NCBI RefSeq assembly: GCF_003265995.1
Contig: NZ_MVJN01000012.1
Location: 32,168-96,167, forward strand
DNA length: 64,000 nucleotides
Source of the DNA: Legionella quinlivanii
Lineage (GTDB): Bacteria > Pseudomonadota > Gammaproteobacteria > Legionellales > Legionellaceae
Direction: 5' to 3'
Shown here: one piece after another, positions 1 to 12,000 of the stretch
Layout: each line of letters starts with the position of its first letter
Numbering within the stretch: the stretch's first letter is position 1
Translations under genes and position numbers: made by a program
Notes under the pieces: generated by a model
The model's input: the letters and a program-made list of their open reading frames with translations, nothing else
What the model was told of the DNA's origin: nothing
Database searches by the model: none

Positions 1-304
1 CGTCGATTCCCTTGCCTAAACGCGGTTTCCAATCAGCGGCGTCATGCAGTTTGGGGGCCCCGGCAACACCTGCCTGATGGCATACTGAACAAAATTGTTC
101 AAAAGTATCCTGGCCTGGCTTTTTCGCAACGGCTTTCTCTGCCGCAGGTGCCTTTTTCTGAGTTGAGGCACTACCCGCATCCTCCTCAATATCCACACTG
201 CCTACCGGCTTGATCCGCTCCTCAATCTGCTGACGATCAAAATCCTCGAGAGCCCAGCTTATTGGACAAACCGTGAATAATAATATCCACAACACATAAG
301 GCAT
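1..304 (-). CDS. Class I c-type cytochrome, N-terminal part (cut by window edge)
   Basis: Reading the minus strand from the ATG at 304 gives an N-terminal hydrophobic signal segment (MPYVLWILLFTVCPISWA), an Ala/Lys-rich linker, then the haem-attachment motif CSVCH inside the context FEQFCSVCHQAGVAGAP. This context is typical of cytochrome c5/CccA-like small soluble electron carriers. The methionine ligand would lie beyond the window, so the gene is partial. The protein is expected to be exported to the periplasm, where haem is attached at the two cysteines. No partner gene is visible; the next gene, trhO, is divergent. Confidence 0.8.
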   Translation of the reverse strand, partial: MPYVLWILLFTVCPISWALEDFDRQQIEERIKPVGSVDIEEDAGSASTQKKAPAAEKAVAKKPGQDTFEQFCSVCHQAGVAGAPKLHDAADWKPRLGKGID

Positions 305-505
305 GCTGATTCCTTTTATACTTAACTTCCAAAATGATAACGCCATCTGCCAATGATTTCCAGTTAGGAAACAGGGGAAACTACTGATTAACCCCTTTTC
401 ATGTCAGGAGTTTTTTATAATAATTAGCCCCTCATTAGCACAGATAAGATTAAATTTGATACAATCTTATCATTAACGCGTTATTGTACATTTAGGTTAG
501 CAGTC

Positions 506-1288
506 ATGAAGTCATACTTAGTCGCAGCATTTTACAAATTTGTTTCTATACCCAACCATGAAACCTTAAGAGAACCTTTGTTGGATAAAATGGTGGAACA
601 TGGCATTAAGGGTACAATCATTCTCGCCCACGAGGGCATTAATGGTACTTTCGCAGGATTGGAGAATGATGTAGAGGCATTCATTGAACACTTAAGAAGC
701 TATTCCGGCTTTGCTGATCTTCACTTTAAAAAAAGCTATGACGAGACTAATCCCTTTGACAAGTCCAAAGTTAAACTGCGCAAGGAAATTGTATCCTTCG
801 GAATTGACGATATCGATGCGGCCACTCAAGCGGGTATTTATGTAAAACCTGAGGAATGGAACCAGCTGATTCAGGATCCTGAGGTACTTACTATTGATAC
901 GCGAAATGACTATGAAGTCAGTCTTGGCAGTTTTAAAGGCGCAATCAATCCAAAGACCTTAAACTTCAGAGATTTTCCTGAATACGTGCAGAATAATCTG
1001 ATGCAGGACAAGCACAAAAAAATAGCCATGTTTTGTACTGGCGGTATCCGTTGTGAGAAATCAACCGCTTATCTCAAGAAGCTGGGCTTTGAACAGGTTT
1101 ACCATCTTGAGGGCGGCATCCTCAATTATCTTGAAACCATCCAGGAAAATTCCTTATGGGAAGGCAGTTGTTTTGTATTTGATAATCGCGTAGCGGTCAA
1201 TGCAGAACTCGAACCCTTGGAAGAAGGCACCGTAGATCTCGAATGGAAAAATAAATGCCGGCAACAGGCATTGGAAGGGGAAGAATAA
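506..1288 (+). CDS. trhO: tRNA uridine(34) hydroxylase TrhO, rhodanese-like
   Basis: A 260-residue protein of the YceA/UPF0176 family, which hydroxylates uridine 34 of certain tRNAs to ho5U (family knowledge). The N-terminal acylphosphatase-like part contains the typical [19 protein letters not shown] stretch. The C-terminal rhodanese domain contains [13 protein letters not shown] and the active-site loop [11 protein letters not shown], with Cys177 as the predicted catalytic residue. It is shorter than the E. coli protein (about 350 residues) because it lacks the extended C-terminal tail; many homologues share this length. It is monocistronic and divergent from the cytochrome gene, with about 200 bases of A+T-rich sequence between them. 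Confidence 0.92.
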   Translation: MKSYLVAAFYKFVSIPNHETLREPLLDKMVEHGIKGTIILAHEGINGTFAGLENDVEAFIEHLRSYSGFADLHFKKSYDETNPFDKSKVKLRKEIVSFGIDDIDAATQAGIYVKPEEWNQLIQDPEVLTIDTRNDYEVSLGSFKGAINPKTLNFRDFPEYVQNNLMQDKHKKIAMFCTGGIRCEKSTAYLKKLGFEQVYHLEGGILNYLETIQENSLWEGSCFVFDNRVAVNAELEPLEEGTVDLEWKNKCRQQALEGEE

Positions 1289-1334
1289 TTTCCAAGGCTC
1301 TCAACCTGGTCCTGATATATTTAAAATCTTACGA

Positions 1335-1363
1335 TTGATTCGTGATGCGCAACAGGCTATAAT
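1335..1363 (+). promoter_or_regulatory. Sigma70 promoter of higBA
   Basis: The -35 box TTGATT (1335-1340) and the -10 box TATAAT (1358-1363) are separated by exactly 17 bases. The expected start site near 1370 is only a few bases before the higB ATG at 1373, and no Shine-Dalgarno sequence is visible. The toxin may therefore be translated from a leaderless or nearly leaderless transcript. Confidence 0.7.
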
Positions 1364-1372
1364 GCTTTTATT

Positions 1373-1651
1373 ATGATAAAATCATTTAAACATAAAGGTC
1401 TGAAACTCTTTTTTGAAAAAGGAGATTATTCTGGTATTCAAGCAAAGCATTGTAAAAAATTAAGATTACAGTTAAGTGCTCTTGATACCGCTCAGGTTAT
1501 TGAAGATATGGATTTGCCAGGTTATTACCTCCATAAATTAAAAGGTGATCGTAAGAACAGTTGGTCAATCACGGTCAACGGTAACTGGCGAATAACATTT
1601 GAGTTTATTGACGGCGATGCTTACATTGTAAATTACGAGGATTATCACTAA
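1373..1651 (+). CDS. higB: HigB-type mRNA interferase toxin
   Basis: A 92-residue RelE/ParE-superfamily toxin of the HigB subgroup, expected to cleave mRNA on the ribosome. Family signatures are visible: FKHKGLKLFFEKGDYSGIQ at the N-terminus, LPGYYLHKLKGDRKNSWSI in the middle, and the C-terminal VNGNWRITFEF...IVNYEDYH. The arginine in NWRITF and the C-terminal histidine correspond to catalytic positions in the family. The toxin gene precedes the antitoxin gene, as is typical for hig loci, and its stop overlaps the higA start by one base (TAATG), so the two are translationally coupled. The module is intact. Confidence 0.92.
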   Translation: MIKSFKHKGLKLFFEKGDYSGIQAKHCKKLRLQLSALDTAQVIEDMDLPGYYLHKLKGDRKNSWSITVNGNWRITFEFIDGDAYIVNYEDYH

Positions 1652-1947
1652 TGATTACCCAGCATAATCCACCACATCCAGGTGAATTTATTAAAGAAAC
1701 TTATATTGAGCCATTGAACATTAGCTTAAGAAAAGCAGCCCATGATCTCGATGTTGCTCCTTCCACTTTCTCAAGATTAATCAAGGGAGAGTCCGATTTG
1801 TCTCCCGAAATGGCATTAAAGCTTAGTAAAGCCTTTGGCAGGAGCCCAGAAAGCTGGATGCAAATGCAAATTAATTATGAGCTTTGGCGCGCAAAACAGC
1901 ATGTTAATTTAGATCGCGTTAACATTATTTACGCCCATGCGCATTAA
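1651..1947 (+). CDS. higA: HigA-type antitoxin, XRE helix-turn-helix
   Basis: A 98-residue antitoxin. It starts with NPPHPGEFIKETYIEPLNIS, a signature of HigA, followed by a helix-turn-helix (residues about 20-60, with LRKAAHDLDVAPSTFSRLIKGES). The tail is SPESWMQMQINYELWRAKQ. It should bind and neutralise HigB and repress the operon through the promoter at 1335-1363 (family knowledge). The start codon overlaps the higB stop, so expression is coupled. The last about 12 residues (DRVNIIYAHAH) look like a divergent extension. Confidence 0.92.
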   Translation: MITQHNPPHPGEFIKETYIEPLNISLRKAAHDLDVAPSTFSRLIKGESDLSPEMALKLSKAFGRSPESWMQMQINYELWRAKQHVNLDRVNIIYAHAH

Positions 1948-2071
1948 TAATGTATGGCTCTGGAATGGATGAAGTGCTGGAAAATAAGATAGATTCATGC
2001 ATAATTGGGCATTATTGACTCTCAGCTCAATTTTTTTTGATGGCCGATTGGATCGGAGCCGCCTTAATTGG

Positions 2072-2105
2072 AGGGCTAACAGAGTTGAGCAGCCCTTTTT
2101 TTTTT
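2072..2105 (+). terminator. Rho-independent terminator downstream of higBA
   Basis: The arms AGGGCT (2072-2077) and AGCCCT (2091-2096) enclose a 13-base loop and run directly into a tract of 11 T (2095-2105). It closes the higBA transcript 125 bases after the higA stop. The bases just before it (2015-2070) also contain short dyads. Confidence 0.7.
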
Positions 2106-2146
2106 ACAATTATCCTGAATGACAAAATAGTCAGTTAATAAATCAC

Positions 2147-2863
2147 ATGCCTTATATACCATCGCTTCAACCTTATTTGCACCTTTTGGGATTAAATTCT
2201 TCTGCCACACTTACCGATGTTAAAAGAGAATATAAGAAGCTGGTTTTAAAATACCACCCTGATAAAAATCAAAATAACGAGCAAGCAACAACTGATTTTC
2301 AAGCATTACAAACGGCTTATGAAAAATTAGTAAGGTATGCAGAGAATGAAACCCGAATTAAAGATGATAACCTCTATTCTTGCGAAGAAAATTATAATTA
2401 TGTATCAGAAGAAGATGAAGGTGATATATTTGGCTTTTTTGCTCCCAAATCCCAAAGAAAAAAATTTATACTAACTTGGAAAATTAAGCACAACGAGTCA
2501 ACTATATGCCTTTCTCATCCTATATTCTTCGGATGTAGTAGTGATGAAATTATATTTTGGTATATCAATACATCAAAAGCTTCACTTGTTTTACCAATAA
2601 ATAATAATCTCGCTTTAAAGAAAAAGTTAAAGTGTTCTTTATATCAGGCCCTGGGCCCTCAATTAATAGTGTCCTGTGATGATGATATAGAAATGGCTAT
2701 TAAACTTCCTCAGTCTCAATCTGATTTGACGAAGATACTCAGGATTCTTGCTATAAATTACGAGATCCCTGCCTCAGTGCTCACTTTCCTTAGCGAGAAG
2801 CTTAATTGTGAAGATGTCTATTCCCTTAACAATAGATTGCCTGGTACGAGCATCTTCGTTTAA
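2147..2863 (+). CDS. Orphan J-domain protein
   Basis: A 238-residue protein with an N-terminal J domain (residues about 9-65). Helix II carries VKREYKKLVLKYHPDKNQNN, with the HPD tripeptide at residues 37-39 that stimulates Hsp70 ATPase. There is no Gly/Phe-rich region, zinc finger or DnaJ C-terminal domain. The remaining about 170 residues are unrecognised and have the mixed alpha/beta composition of a soluble domain. No dnaK or grpE is nearby. In this effector-rich setting it could be a secreted co-chaperone that engages host Hsp70, or a bacterial specialised J protein; the sequence does not decide. Confidence 0.85.
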   Translation: MPYIPSLQPYLHLLGLNSSATLTDVKREYKKLVLKYHPDKNQNNEQATTDFQALQTAYEKLVRYAENETRIKDDNLYSCEENYNYVSEEDEGDIFGFFAPKSQRKKFILTWKIKHNESTICLSHPIFFGCSSDEIIFWYINTSKASLVLPINNNLALKKKLKCSLYQALGPQLIVSCDDDIEMAIKLPQSQSDLTKILRILAINYEIPASVLTFLSEKLNCEDVYSLNNRLPGTSIFV

Positions 2864-3052
2864 AAATACCCTGTTCACACAACTCTGTCACTGAGTACGC
2901 CAGGATCTAGATTCTAGCCACTTGTAATCATGAGCCTCAAGGAGGGTCAGTTCTATACCGATAGATGACATAATTTAGCCCCACCGAGTTCTTAATATTT
3001 CTTTAAGGAAATCTCTCTAAACTTAGCCTACTTCCATGCTTTGAGGTGTCTC

Positions 3053-6000
3053 ATGTATTCTGATTCTTTTCCCAAACTTCGCCAAAAGTATAATTTCGAT
3101 AATTTTGAAGAAATCTTTGAGGCGCTCGAAACTCATTTTCATGGGCTTTTCAACCTCCCGGTTTTGGAAGAAGAAATCAAACATAAACGAAAAGGAAGTT
3201 ATACAGAATTATTTGACAAGATTATCTCTCAGCTCAACTCCAGAAAACTCTTTACTATTGGCGAAATCAGCCAGACTATTTCAGAAATTCTTCAAACCGA
3301 TCAATCCGTGAGGAAGTGTTTTCTGGAAAAAATGGTTTTTGTGCCTCCTTTTGAAGGAAAACCCTCTCTACAACCAGGCTTTTTGGAGAAAACCGCTACC
3401 GGACAACTAAAACCAGCGGAGCCCGTCACCTACCTGGATATGCTGCGATTAACTGAACACATAAAACACCGAGCCGCTCATAAAGGCAGGCATTTCGAGT
3501 TCAATGTATTCAATCTTTTGAATATTCAGCCCGAAAACGCGCAGGCAATCAAATTACGTAATAATGCGCTCATCGTCAATTTTAATCGAGATCCCAAAGG
3601 CCTTGCTAAATGGGGTGTTGTTGATCTGCGCAATAAAATGAATCCTCAGATTTATTGTGAAACCCCTCTTCTTGAAGAAGAAAAGAAGGAGCTTGAAAAA
3701 CGACTGGCCATTGAATTTCAGGAAGTGAGTGCGAGAAAAGCAATTAATCTCATTTCAACGGGCTATACCGCAATTGCATGGCTGGATCAGAATATCAGTA
3801 AGACCTGGCTTTTTGATGTCTCCTCCGATTTTAATTTCTTATTAGGATGCTATGTATTTGCCCAGTTCCGTGGGGATGATGACGCAAAAGGCGTGCATTA
3901 CAGCTGTTATGAACAGGAATATAATCGCTTCTGTACCGAGGCATTTAAAAGAATAAATAAGACGCTCCAGGACACAACTCCTGAAGGGAAGTGGGCTGGC
4001 TACCTCCCCATAAAACTAGCAGCCATTTCCGCCTTACCCAATATCGCTGGAAAACCTATCACTCCCAACAGTCTGGTCGATGTCATTCGCATTTTTGGCG
4101 AAAATGAATATGAGATAAATGTATTCGATGCGCATTGGAAGCCTGCCTATCGTTCAAATATCCCAGGTCTGGTACCTGCAATGACTCGATTTGGCTATCC
4201 TCCTGTTCTCAGAATTGAAAACGAATTGACCACTTTGACCGTACCAGACAACATTGATCAATCCTCTTTTCAGCTTGAGCATAAAAATGCTTGCCGCGAA
4301 ACTGAAACCAATAGTGCTTTCTTTAATTACATGTCGCTTGATAAAAGCTCACGTACTATTCCTCAAAGAGATATGGCAACTGCGATGGTGCTCAATACAT
4401 TTCGCGGTCAGTCGAAGCAGCCAAAACTTAAAATTCACCTGCCAGCGAAGTTTAATCTGAATCTGGAAGAATCATTACTCATCAAAAAACAAGTGCAGGA
4501 TAATGCACACATCACTGAGTTGCTAATTAATGAAGCTAATCACTCACTGAGACAACTGCGAGATGAGCTATTACCAGTTCTTGGCCGTAACCGCTGGCTT
4601 AAGGAATCCGGTTATTTACCGCCAATGGTCGACAACTACTGGCAACGGGTCGCACGTTTCTGGTTACTGCATCTGAATGAAGCAGATGATCTGGCTGCCA
4701 ATAAAAAAGAGCATAAAATATTCAAGCAGTGTATTGAAGACATGGGCGTCAAAGGACTATCCGAAGTGCTGTCTTTTTTGAGAGATTCAGATCTCAGTGA
4801 AAATCTGCTGAGCATCTATGGCCGCAACCGCCCCTTATTCTATCTCTCCTGCCAGCAGCATGAAGTCAGGGAGTATCTTGCCTTATTATCAGATCATTTA
4901 CGTAATGGTTATTCATTTCCCTTTAATCAAATCAGTGCAGCCTACCAGCCAGGCAATGACAAAGCCTATATTGCCTTGCTTGAGCACATTAATGAAAAAG
5001 ACAGTTTCGAACAAATTAATCTGGCTCAATGTCTGCGTCATAAACGCGAATTCGCGACTTTTTTGAGTGAATTGGCGAGAGCCGCCCAGAGAGGCCGCTG
5101 GACCGGACTGATTGTCATTCCCGAACTTGAGGGAGATAAGACCACCACCGAAGAATATCGTGAGCTGCGTTCCCTTTATCGTCAATTGAATAATGTGATT
5201 CTTAATAACCGACACCTGAAACAGGGGGCAATGCTTTCATTGCAAATCAGGGAAAATAGTCGTTTCGATCACGCCAAATCAGATAATGCCTTCGCTGAAC
5301 CCAAAGCCCTCCACCCATCGGCTGAATCAATTAAACTGCACTTTGACGACGCAGATAAAGGCCCCTGGCCTTTGCAGCGAGGCAGCGGGGTGCAATTGCA
5401 AATGCAACAGCAGCAGGAAATTCAGCAAAACCGCCAGATACAACAGGAACAACAGCGGATGGGGCTTCAGGTAGTTGAAGAAGTTATTACCAGTGAGCTG
5501 GTCACTTATGACAATATCGACCGCTTACTGGGGAAATACTATCAGGACTACATCGCAGAAAATCAATGTGATGTTAAACGTTATGCACCACTTGGTACAC
5601 CTGAAGAAACTCCTTTGCAGGCGTTTTTCCATACCTGGATTAATGCAGAGCCCAGAGTCAAAGCCCCGCATGTAATATCGGCAATGACTCTCGATGCAGC
5701 AAAGGTGATGCTGCGTCATCATACGCGCCTTTCTTCTGGTCCCAAAACAAATAACACACCGAAAGGTATCTACACTCAGCGCTCCAAAGATGGTCAGCTG
5801 ATTCTTTGTTACAACATTGAAATGGGCTATGTCTGCGGCGTTCCAACCCCGCTTACAGTTGACTTGCAAGTAACTAAACCCGTTCAGGAGTTTTGGGAAG
5901 GAGACTTTCGTCAATTCAATATTGATTATTATCTTGAACGCAGGCCCAAACTGGAAACTGCAGATGATTTCCAGCCTCTCGTTCTCTTTGAAGTGTTGCA

Positions 6001-9000
6001 ACCTGAAAAAGACTATTCAGAAGAATGGAAAACCTTTTCAGTAAAAAATCCTGATATTGCAGCAATGGTAAAAGACGTTCCCCGTGTGCTTCGACACTGG
6101 CAGGTGTTTATTCAAGCCTGGCAATACGGTGGACCAGAGGCCATCACAGCATTTTTCAAACTAAAAGAGCAGGATCTGCTACTAAAACTTCCCCGCGCCT
6201 GTGACATTTTATTCTCCCGACAACCTGAGTTGGCTGAATGGACCAAAATGTGGGCTAAACGCGGGCAAGCGGATATCAGCACCCTCCGGGCGCTTGGCCA
6301 GGTTTATTATCGTAATGGCGAGGAAACCCTTGGTTTACTGATTGCAAAGTTTCGCCAGATTGAGAACCAGTTAGGCAACCAGTTTTTCGATGCGTTTCAC
6401 TCTGAGGTATTAAGTAAAGCTGAAAACTATAATTTCTATATTAGTCCTGCTTTCTTCACTGCTATTGACAGCATGATTGAACAATTGGCTCCAGCCAGAG
6501 CCCAGCCGCACAGAGAAGCCTGGCTAGGCTTTTGCAGTAAACATTTGAATCATGTGCCTGCTGAACACACTGAAGTACTATGGAAAGCCTTTGATTATCT
6601 GGTCAAAGAACTCGCCAAGATGGATCTGTCTTTATCTGGCGATGAGTTTTCGCAGTTTGAACCGCGAAATATGCTGGTCGAAGTTGATCGTATACTCGAT
6701 TCTCTGCGCAGTCTTCCTGCCCAGGAGGAAAAGACGCGCTTTTTAAAATCACTGCATAAAATGGATTTAACCCATGGCGGCGTGCACTATGCTATTCAGC
6801 AAGAACACTTCAAATATTTTGATGAGGAGCTTAAGTTATCTCATTTTAAACATGGCAAGCCGACTTACGCCCCGGAATTATCTTCAATCTTCAGCTGGAC
6901 CTCAAATGAGGCAGCCTTGAATATTCGCAGGACGTTAGCGTCACGCTCACAATTCAGCCACGAAGATTACAGTCTCATTAGTGATAAACTCGCCAATAAT
7001 GATTTGTTATCGCGCCATCAGTTGCTCTGGCTTCTTTATACCCAATATGACGCGCGTCAAATGCCTGCCATCGTTGATCAAGTGCAAAGCCTTCCAGTCT
7101 CCTTAGTGACCAGTATTGCCAGCCATTTACATGAAGCTATTTTTCGTTTGGGCCATGCTCAAATCAACATTACGCTCAATACTCTGGATGCAGCTAAGGA
7201 CATTTTACAAACCCGGCGGGGACAGACATTACTGGCAGCTTACCCACATGGAAATTTCCTGGAGGCGCTGGATTTATTGATGGAAGGCGGCAATCAGGCA
7301 AAAATACAGGATTTGCTTAATCTCTTTGAGATTAAACTTGCTTTTAAAGCCAGTTATCCTCAATTTCTGCAACTGGCTGCCTACAAAGCGGCTACCTTAT
7401 TTGGTGCATTTACCGAAAAACAATTACGAGATTTTATACAAGCGACAGAGGGTTTAACTTTAGCCGTAATGAATGAGTTGGATTTGTTATTAAACCATTT
7501 ATTCTCCGTTAATTTTAATCAGGGTACCCCCCTGGCATTGCATCAGCCGAAAAACTGGGATGATTTTCTCAGGACTATCGGGGAAATGAACAATAGACCG
7601 GTCAATCGTACAGCGATTCGTAAGCAGTTTATTAGCAGACTTTCCGATCAAAACATTCTGTTCAAATACTCGCGCTCTGGAGAATTTCGCAATCTTGCTG
7701 AAGAAGAGCGTCCTGCAAAATTAGGCCTCTTTGTCGATCACCAGCATCGTTTGTGGACTTTCCTTAAAAACCATATTGTCATCCCTACCCAAGGTGAAGC
7801 CACAGAAGCTTTACAACCGCTGATTGCTTTTTTTACCAGCTTACAGCTAAACCGCACCTATTTGAATGAGGTGGAGCCTCTGCTGGCCATCCTCGAAAAA
7901 ACAGCGAAAGATCAGGTATGGAGTGCCAGTTACTTCAGTAAGATTCTGGATGTATTAAAACCTGAAGATGAACAGGTCCCGTTTCCATTGGATATGTTAC
8001 AGGTTATTCTTGCTGACGAACTATTAAAAGCAAAACCAATTGATAATGCGGAAAAAGACTTTCCACAGGATTTGATTATTCCTTTAAAGGGTATTCTGAA
8101 GAACACCGTTTTCAGCCGACCACAGCAAACAGCGCTATGCCAGCTAGCTCTGCATGAATATCAGTACGCGCGCACTACCAGCCTGCTGACTGAAGCCATC
8201 AATCTTTTATCTTCCGAGCAGCATGCTGCCAGCCGTGATTCAGCTTTGCAAATATTGAATAGCAGCCTTAATAAAATGAGCATGGAAAATCGTTTTGCCA
8301 AACTACGGCAATTATTGAACCATCCTATGCCCAACCAGTCTGTGAAAGAGGCCTGGCACAAATCTACAGCGCTGTGGCTAAAGGCGATAGCGGCAGATCC
8401 TCGTGAAGAAAACCTGTTCAATCAGGTCATGGCGAAATTGGGCGACGAGCGAAGTGCTGAACGTGCCCTGGTGTTCCACATTATTGCCTGGAGCTGTCTG
8501 CAACCCGGTTTGCGTGACAAGGAGGCCTATGAATATGAACTGGACCGCAAAGCGCCTAAACTCATAGAACGCTTAAGCAGATTGTCCCTGGATGAACTGA
8601 CTGCACTGGCAGCTGCTTATCCCCATCAGCCATCACCTGGTGCCGATGATTTAATACGTTTGCTCAAACGAGCTGATATCAGCCATGATTTTAAAAAGGA
8701 ATTATCAGGCTTCCTTAAAAACCCTCATCCAGAAATACGGCCAGACCACAGCCATGTGCCTAAAACGCGCGCAGCTGATCTGCGGCGCATGTTTACTTCG
8801 ACCCGGGTTACTGACGGGAAGGTCAATCGTCCACTGACCGCAACGGAAATTGCCAGAATCAGCCTGATGTTTGCTGAATTAAAGCGGCTGGAAACCGGCG
8901 AAGCTTTTGTTGAGGGTTGCAATAAGGCGATTGCGGATCTGAGCCGGAATGAATTAGCTGAAGCATTTCATCGCCTGTGTAAGAGCCCTGCGAGCGATAG

Positions 9001-12000
9001 CCGTCAGGTGCAGATATGGGCGCTGGAATTTCATGCTCTTGGCTTAACCACCCGCAAATATCCGCACATGGCTCAGCAATTCGCCTTGATTGCCAATGAT
9101 GTGGCCGTCACTGCATCCAGCCGGGTACTGCGTCTGGGCACTGGTGAAGGAAAAAGCCATTTCGTGGCCATGCGCGCCGCCAAAAAAGCAGCACAAGGAC
9201 AAACTGCCACCGTCTTTACCGCCAAACGCAGTTTGGCTGAGCGGGATTTGGAAGATTACCAGGCCTTTTATGACTACTTAAATATAAGCACTTCGACAAT
9301 CACTCCCAAATCCAGTCGAGAGAGTTATACCGGGGCTCAGGTTCATTATACAACACTGGGGGATCTATCCCTGTTTCTTGATGAACAAAGCTTCCAGGGT
9401 CAACCGATTGAGATTGATCCTGATAAATCAGAAGGCTTGGGCGATGAATTCGATGACACTTATTTTGGTCAAGGCCGAAAAATGGCATTTAACTATGCCC
9501 GCCCTACCGGACGTACTCCTAAACAAATGATTTGGTTTTACCGGGCATTAAATGATTTCTATGAAACACATAAAGAGCGCTTTAAAATAGAAGAAATCAC
9601 CAGGGAAAGTGTTGAGGCATTATTAGAATTTCTGGTCGAAAAAGCACAGGATGATGAGGAAAAAACCAAATACCTGCTCTTACTGGCGCGTGACGGTTTA
9701 CAGTTGGTCAGCTGGATTCAATCTGCCCATGAAGCCATGTCACTGCAGCGAGGTGAAAAATATTCAGTTCTGGAAGACAATGTGCCGATCGGCGGCGCTT
9801 CTTATCTGTTAAAAGAAATTGTTCCTCTTACAACCAACAATCATAAAGCGACTGGCTCTACCTTTAGCGCAGGAGTTCATCAGCTAGTAGCCACGAACCT
9901 CAACGAGGAAGCGAAAAAACAGAATGAAGCTCAGAACTATCATGTGCTTCCAGAAAGTCATATTATCAGTTCACAAGTCGCATCGACACTGATACCCCGT
10001 TTATGGAAACGCTGGGAAGGCTTCACGGCTACAATTTCCACTTCACAAGCGCAGGCATTGAATAAGGAACATGGAACGCAGGTATTGCATGTATCAACCA
10101 ATCAAAGCGATTTACGGTACTGGCATAATGCCAGATTTTATCGAAACCAGGAGCAGCGGATTGAGGCCATGTTGCAACAGCTCAAGCTTTGCATGGCAGA
10201 AAAGAAATCGGTACTTTTTGCTTGTAAAAACGATAAGAAGGTTCTTGAAATCAAATCCATTCTTAGCGCGCGATTAAGCAAAGAGGAATTGGAAAATCTC
10301 CTTTTCTATACCAATGAAGATAAAGAAACCAGCAGCGAAGTGCTTGCGAAGAAACAAAGGATGGAAGAATGGAAGGGAGGTAAAAAGCAAAAAGGGATCG
10401 CTCTGGTAGCTTCAGGCTTTGGCCGCGGTGATAACGTCGGCGTTGAAGCCGTATTTATTTTCGATACTGGCGATGTCAATGATTTATTACAAACCGGTGG
10501 TCGTACCGCTCGAAACGGTGAAGAAGGTCAAGTGTTTCAGTTTTATCTCGAAGACGAGCTGCAACAGGAACGCGAGCAGTTATTGCGAATTATTGAGGCC
10601 ACACCTGGGCTCGAGCACGGCAAGATCAAAGCGAGTTTACAGGAAGTTCCTGGTAATTCTGAAAATGAAAAACTGTTTGAGCAGGTTATGCTTTTGCGTG
10701 AATATGTATTTACCTTGCAAAATGCAGCCACTCAGGGTTTTCGTACCGGTATCGCTCAATTTTCCGGTTGGGGAATGCGCCTGATTTCCACTTTCATTGA
10801 TCCGGGACAAGCCTCAGAGTTTACCAGCATGCTGACTCGCCATCTCAATAGTCTTGAGAAAAAATGGCTGAGTATTTCCGCCTTGAATCACTTAACTTCT
10901 TTAGAAAAGATTCGTCTTATCGAAGAGCGAATTGGTGAAGCGGCCAAAGATTTACAGGCGAATTATGAGGAGTTAATGGGCAAAGTGAATATCACTCCCT
11001 TCAACTTCACACCGGCTGCGGAAATAACTTTGCTTATTCAGCTGGAACAATTCCAACCCGCTGACAAGAGCACTTATAACATGGCTAATCTGGGTGCAAT
11101 CCTCTCTGCCCTGCCAGTTGGCACAAAGAGCCATGAGCTTCTTAACAGCATTCCCGAACAGCTGGCAATCCTGGCAACTCAAGCGGATATTTTAGAAAGT
11201 TTCACCCATGATGCTCAGGAATTCGTGAGTATTGAGCAGTTCAGTGAACAATTAAAAATCCGCGTACAGCAAATAACCAAGGCCTCCCCCATACATGGCC
11301 AAATCAAAGCCGGCGGCCTGCTTACTCCCAACGCGGATGATATTTTAAAAGCTGTGTCATCCGAAATTCGTCAGTCATTTGTACGCTTAAGTGGAAAACT
11401 ACACCCCTCGCTACAACACATCTTAAGCCAGTGGATGACCGGACCTGGTCTTCTGGAAGATAAGGACCGCGTAGGCCGGATCCTGCCTCTGCTTAATTAT
11501 TTAGGTCAGTTTTCAGAATATGAACAACTGCGCTGGGGTAAGCTGTATTTGGAAAACATTGATAATCTGCTTCATGATACTCCAATGTCAGATATGTCAC
11601 ACCGCTTTTCCGGTGGAGCAATGAGTTATGAAGACAATGAAAGCCTCTGGCATTTGGCGCATAGCTTCCCCAATGATGAAGGAAAATTGTTTACTCAACT
11701 GAAAGAAGCGACCCAAAGTAACTATGTTCAGCGCATTCGAATGCTGCGTCACTGTGAAGACTTGATGACTCAGCTGCCTGAAGAAGATCGCGAATTATTT
11801 CTGCAGCAGTTTGCCAGGGTCATGCAACAGTTTTCTGAAGGGGTTAACTGGGATTCATTCAACACCCTGGTAAAGAAAACGGGGCACTGGTGGAATCTTA
11901 ATGAAGGTCAATATCGGGCCGAACTGCGAGCTCTGTGGAGCTCCCTTGCCGAAGGCATGACAAGCGCAGCACTTCCGGTAATTAGCAGTCTCCTGAATGA

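Noticed and set aside
3041..3052. TTG start for the giant gene
   Set aside because: GAGGTG at 3043-3048 is better placed as the ribosome site for the ATG at 3053.
4913..6001. Minus-strand frames of 100 and 158 codons inside the giant gene
   Set aside because: They lie wholly within a long continuous coding frame with clear domains and have no recognisable product.
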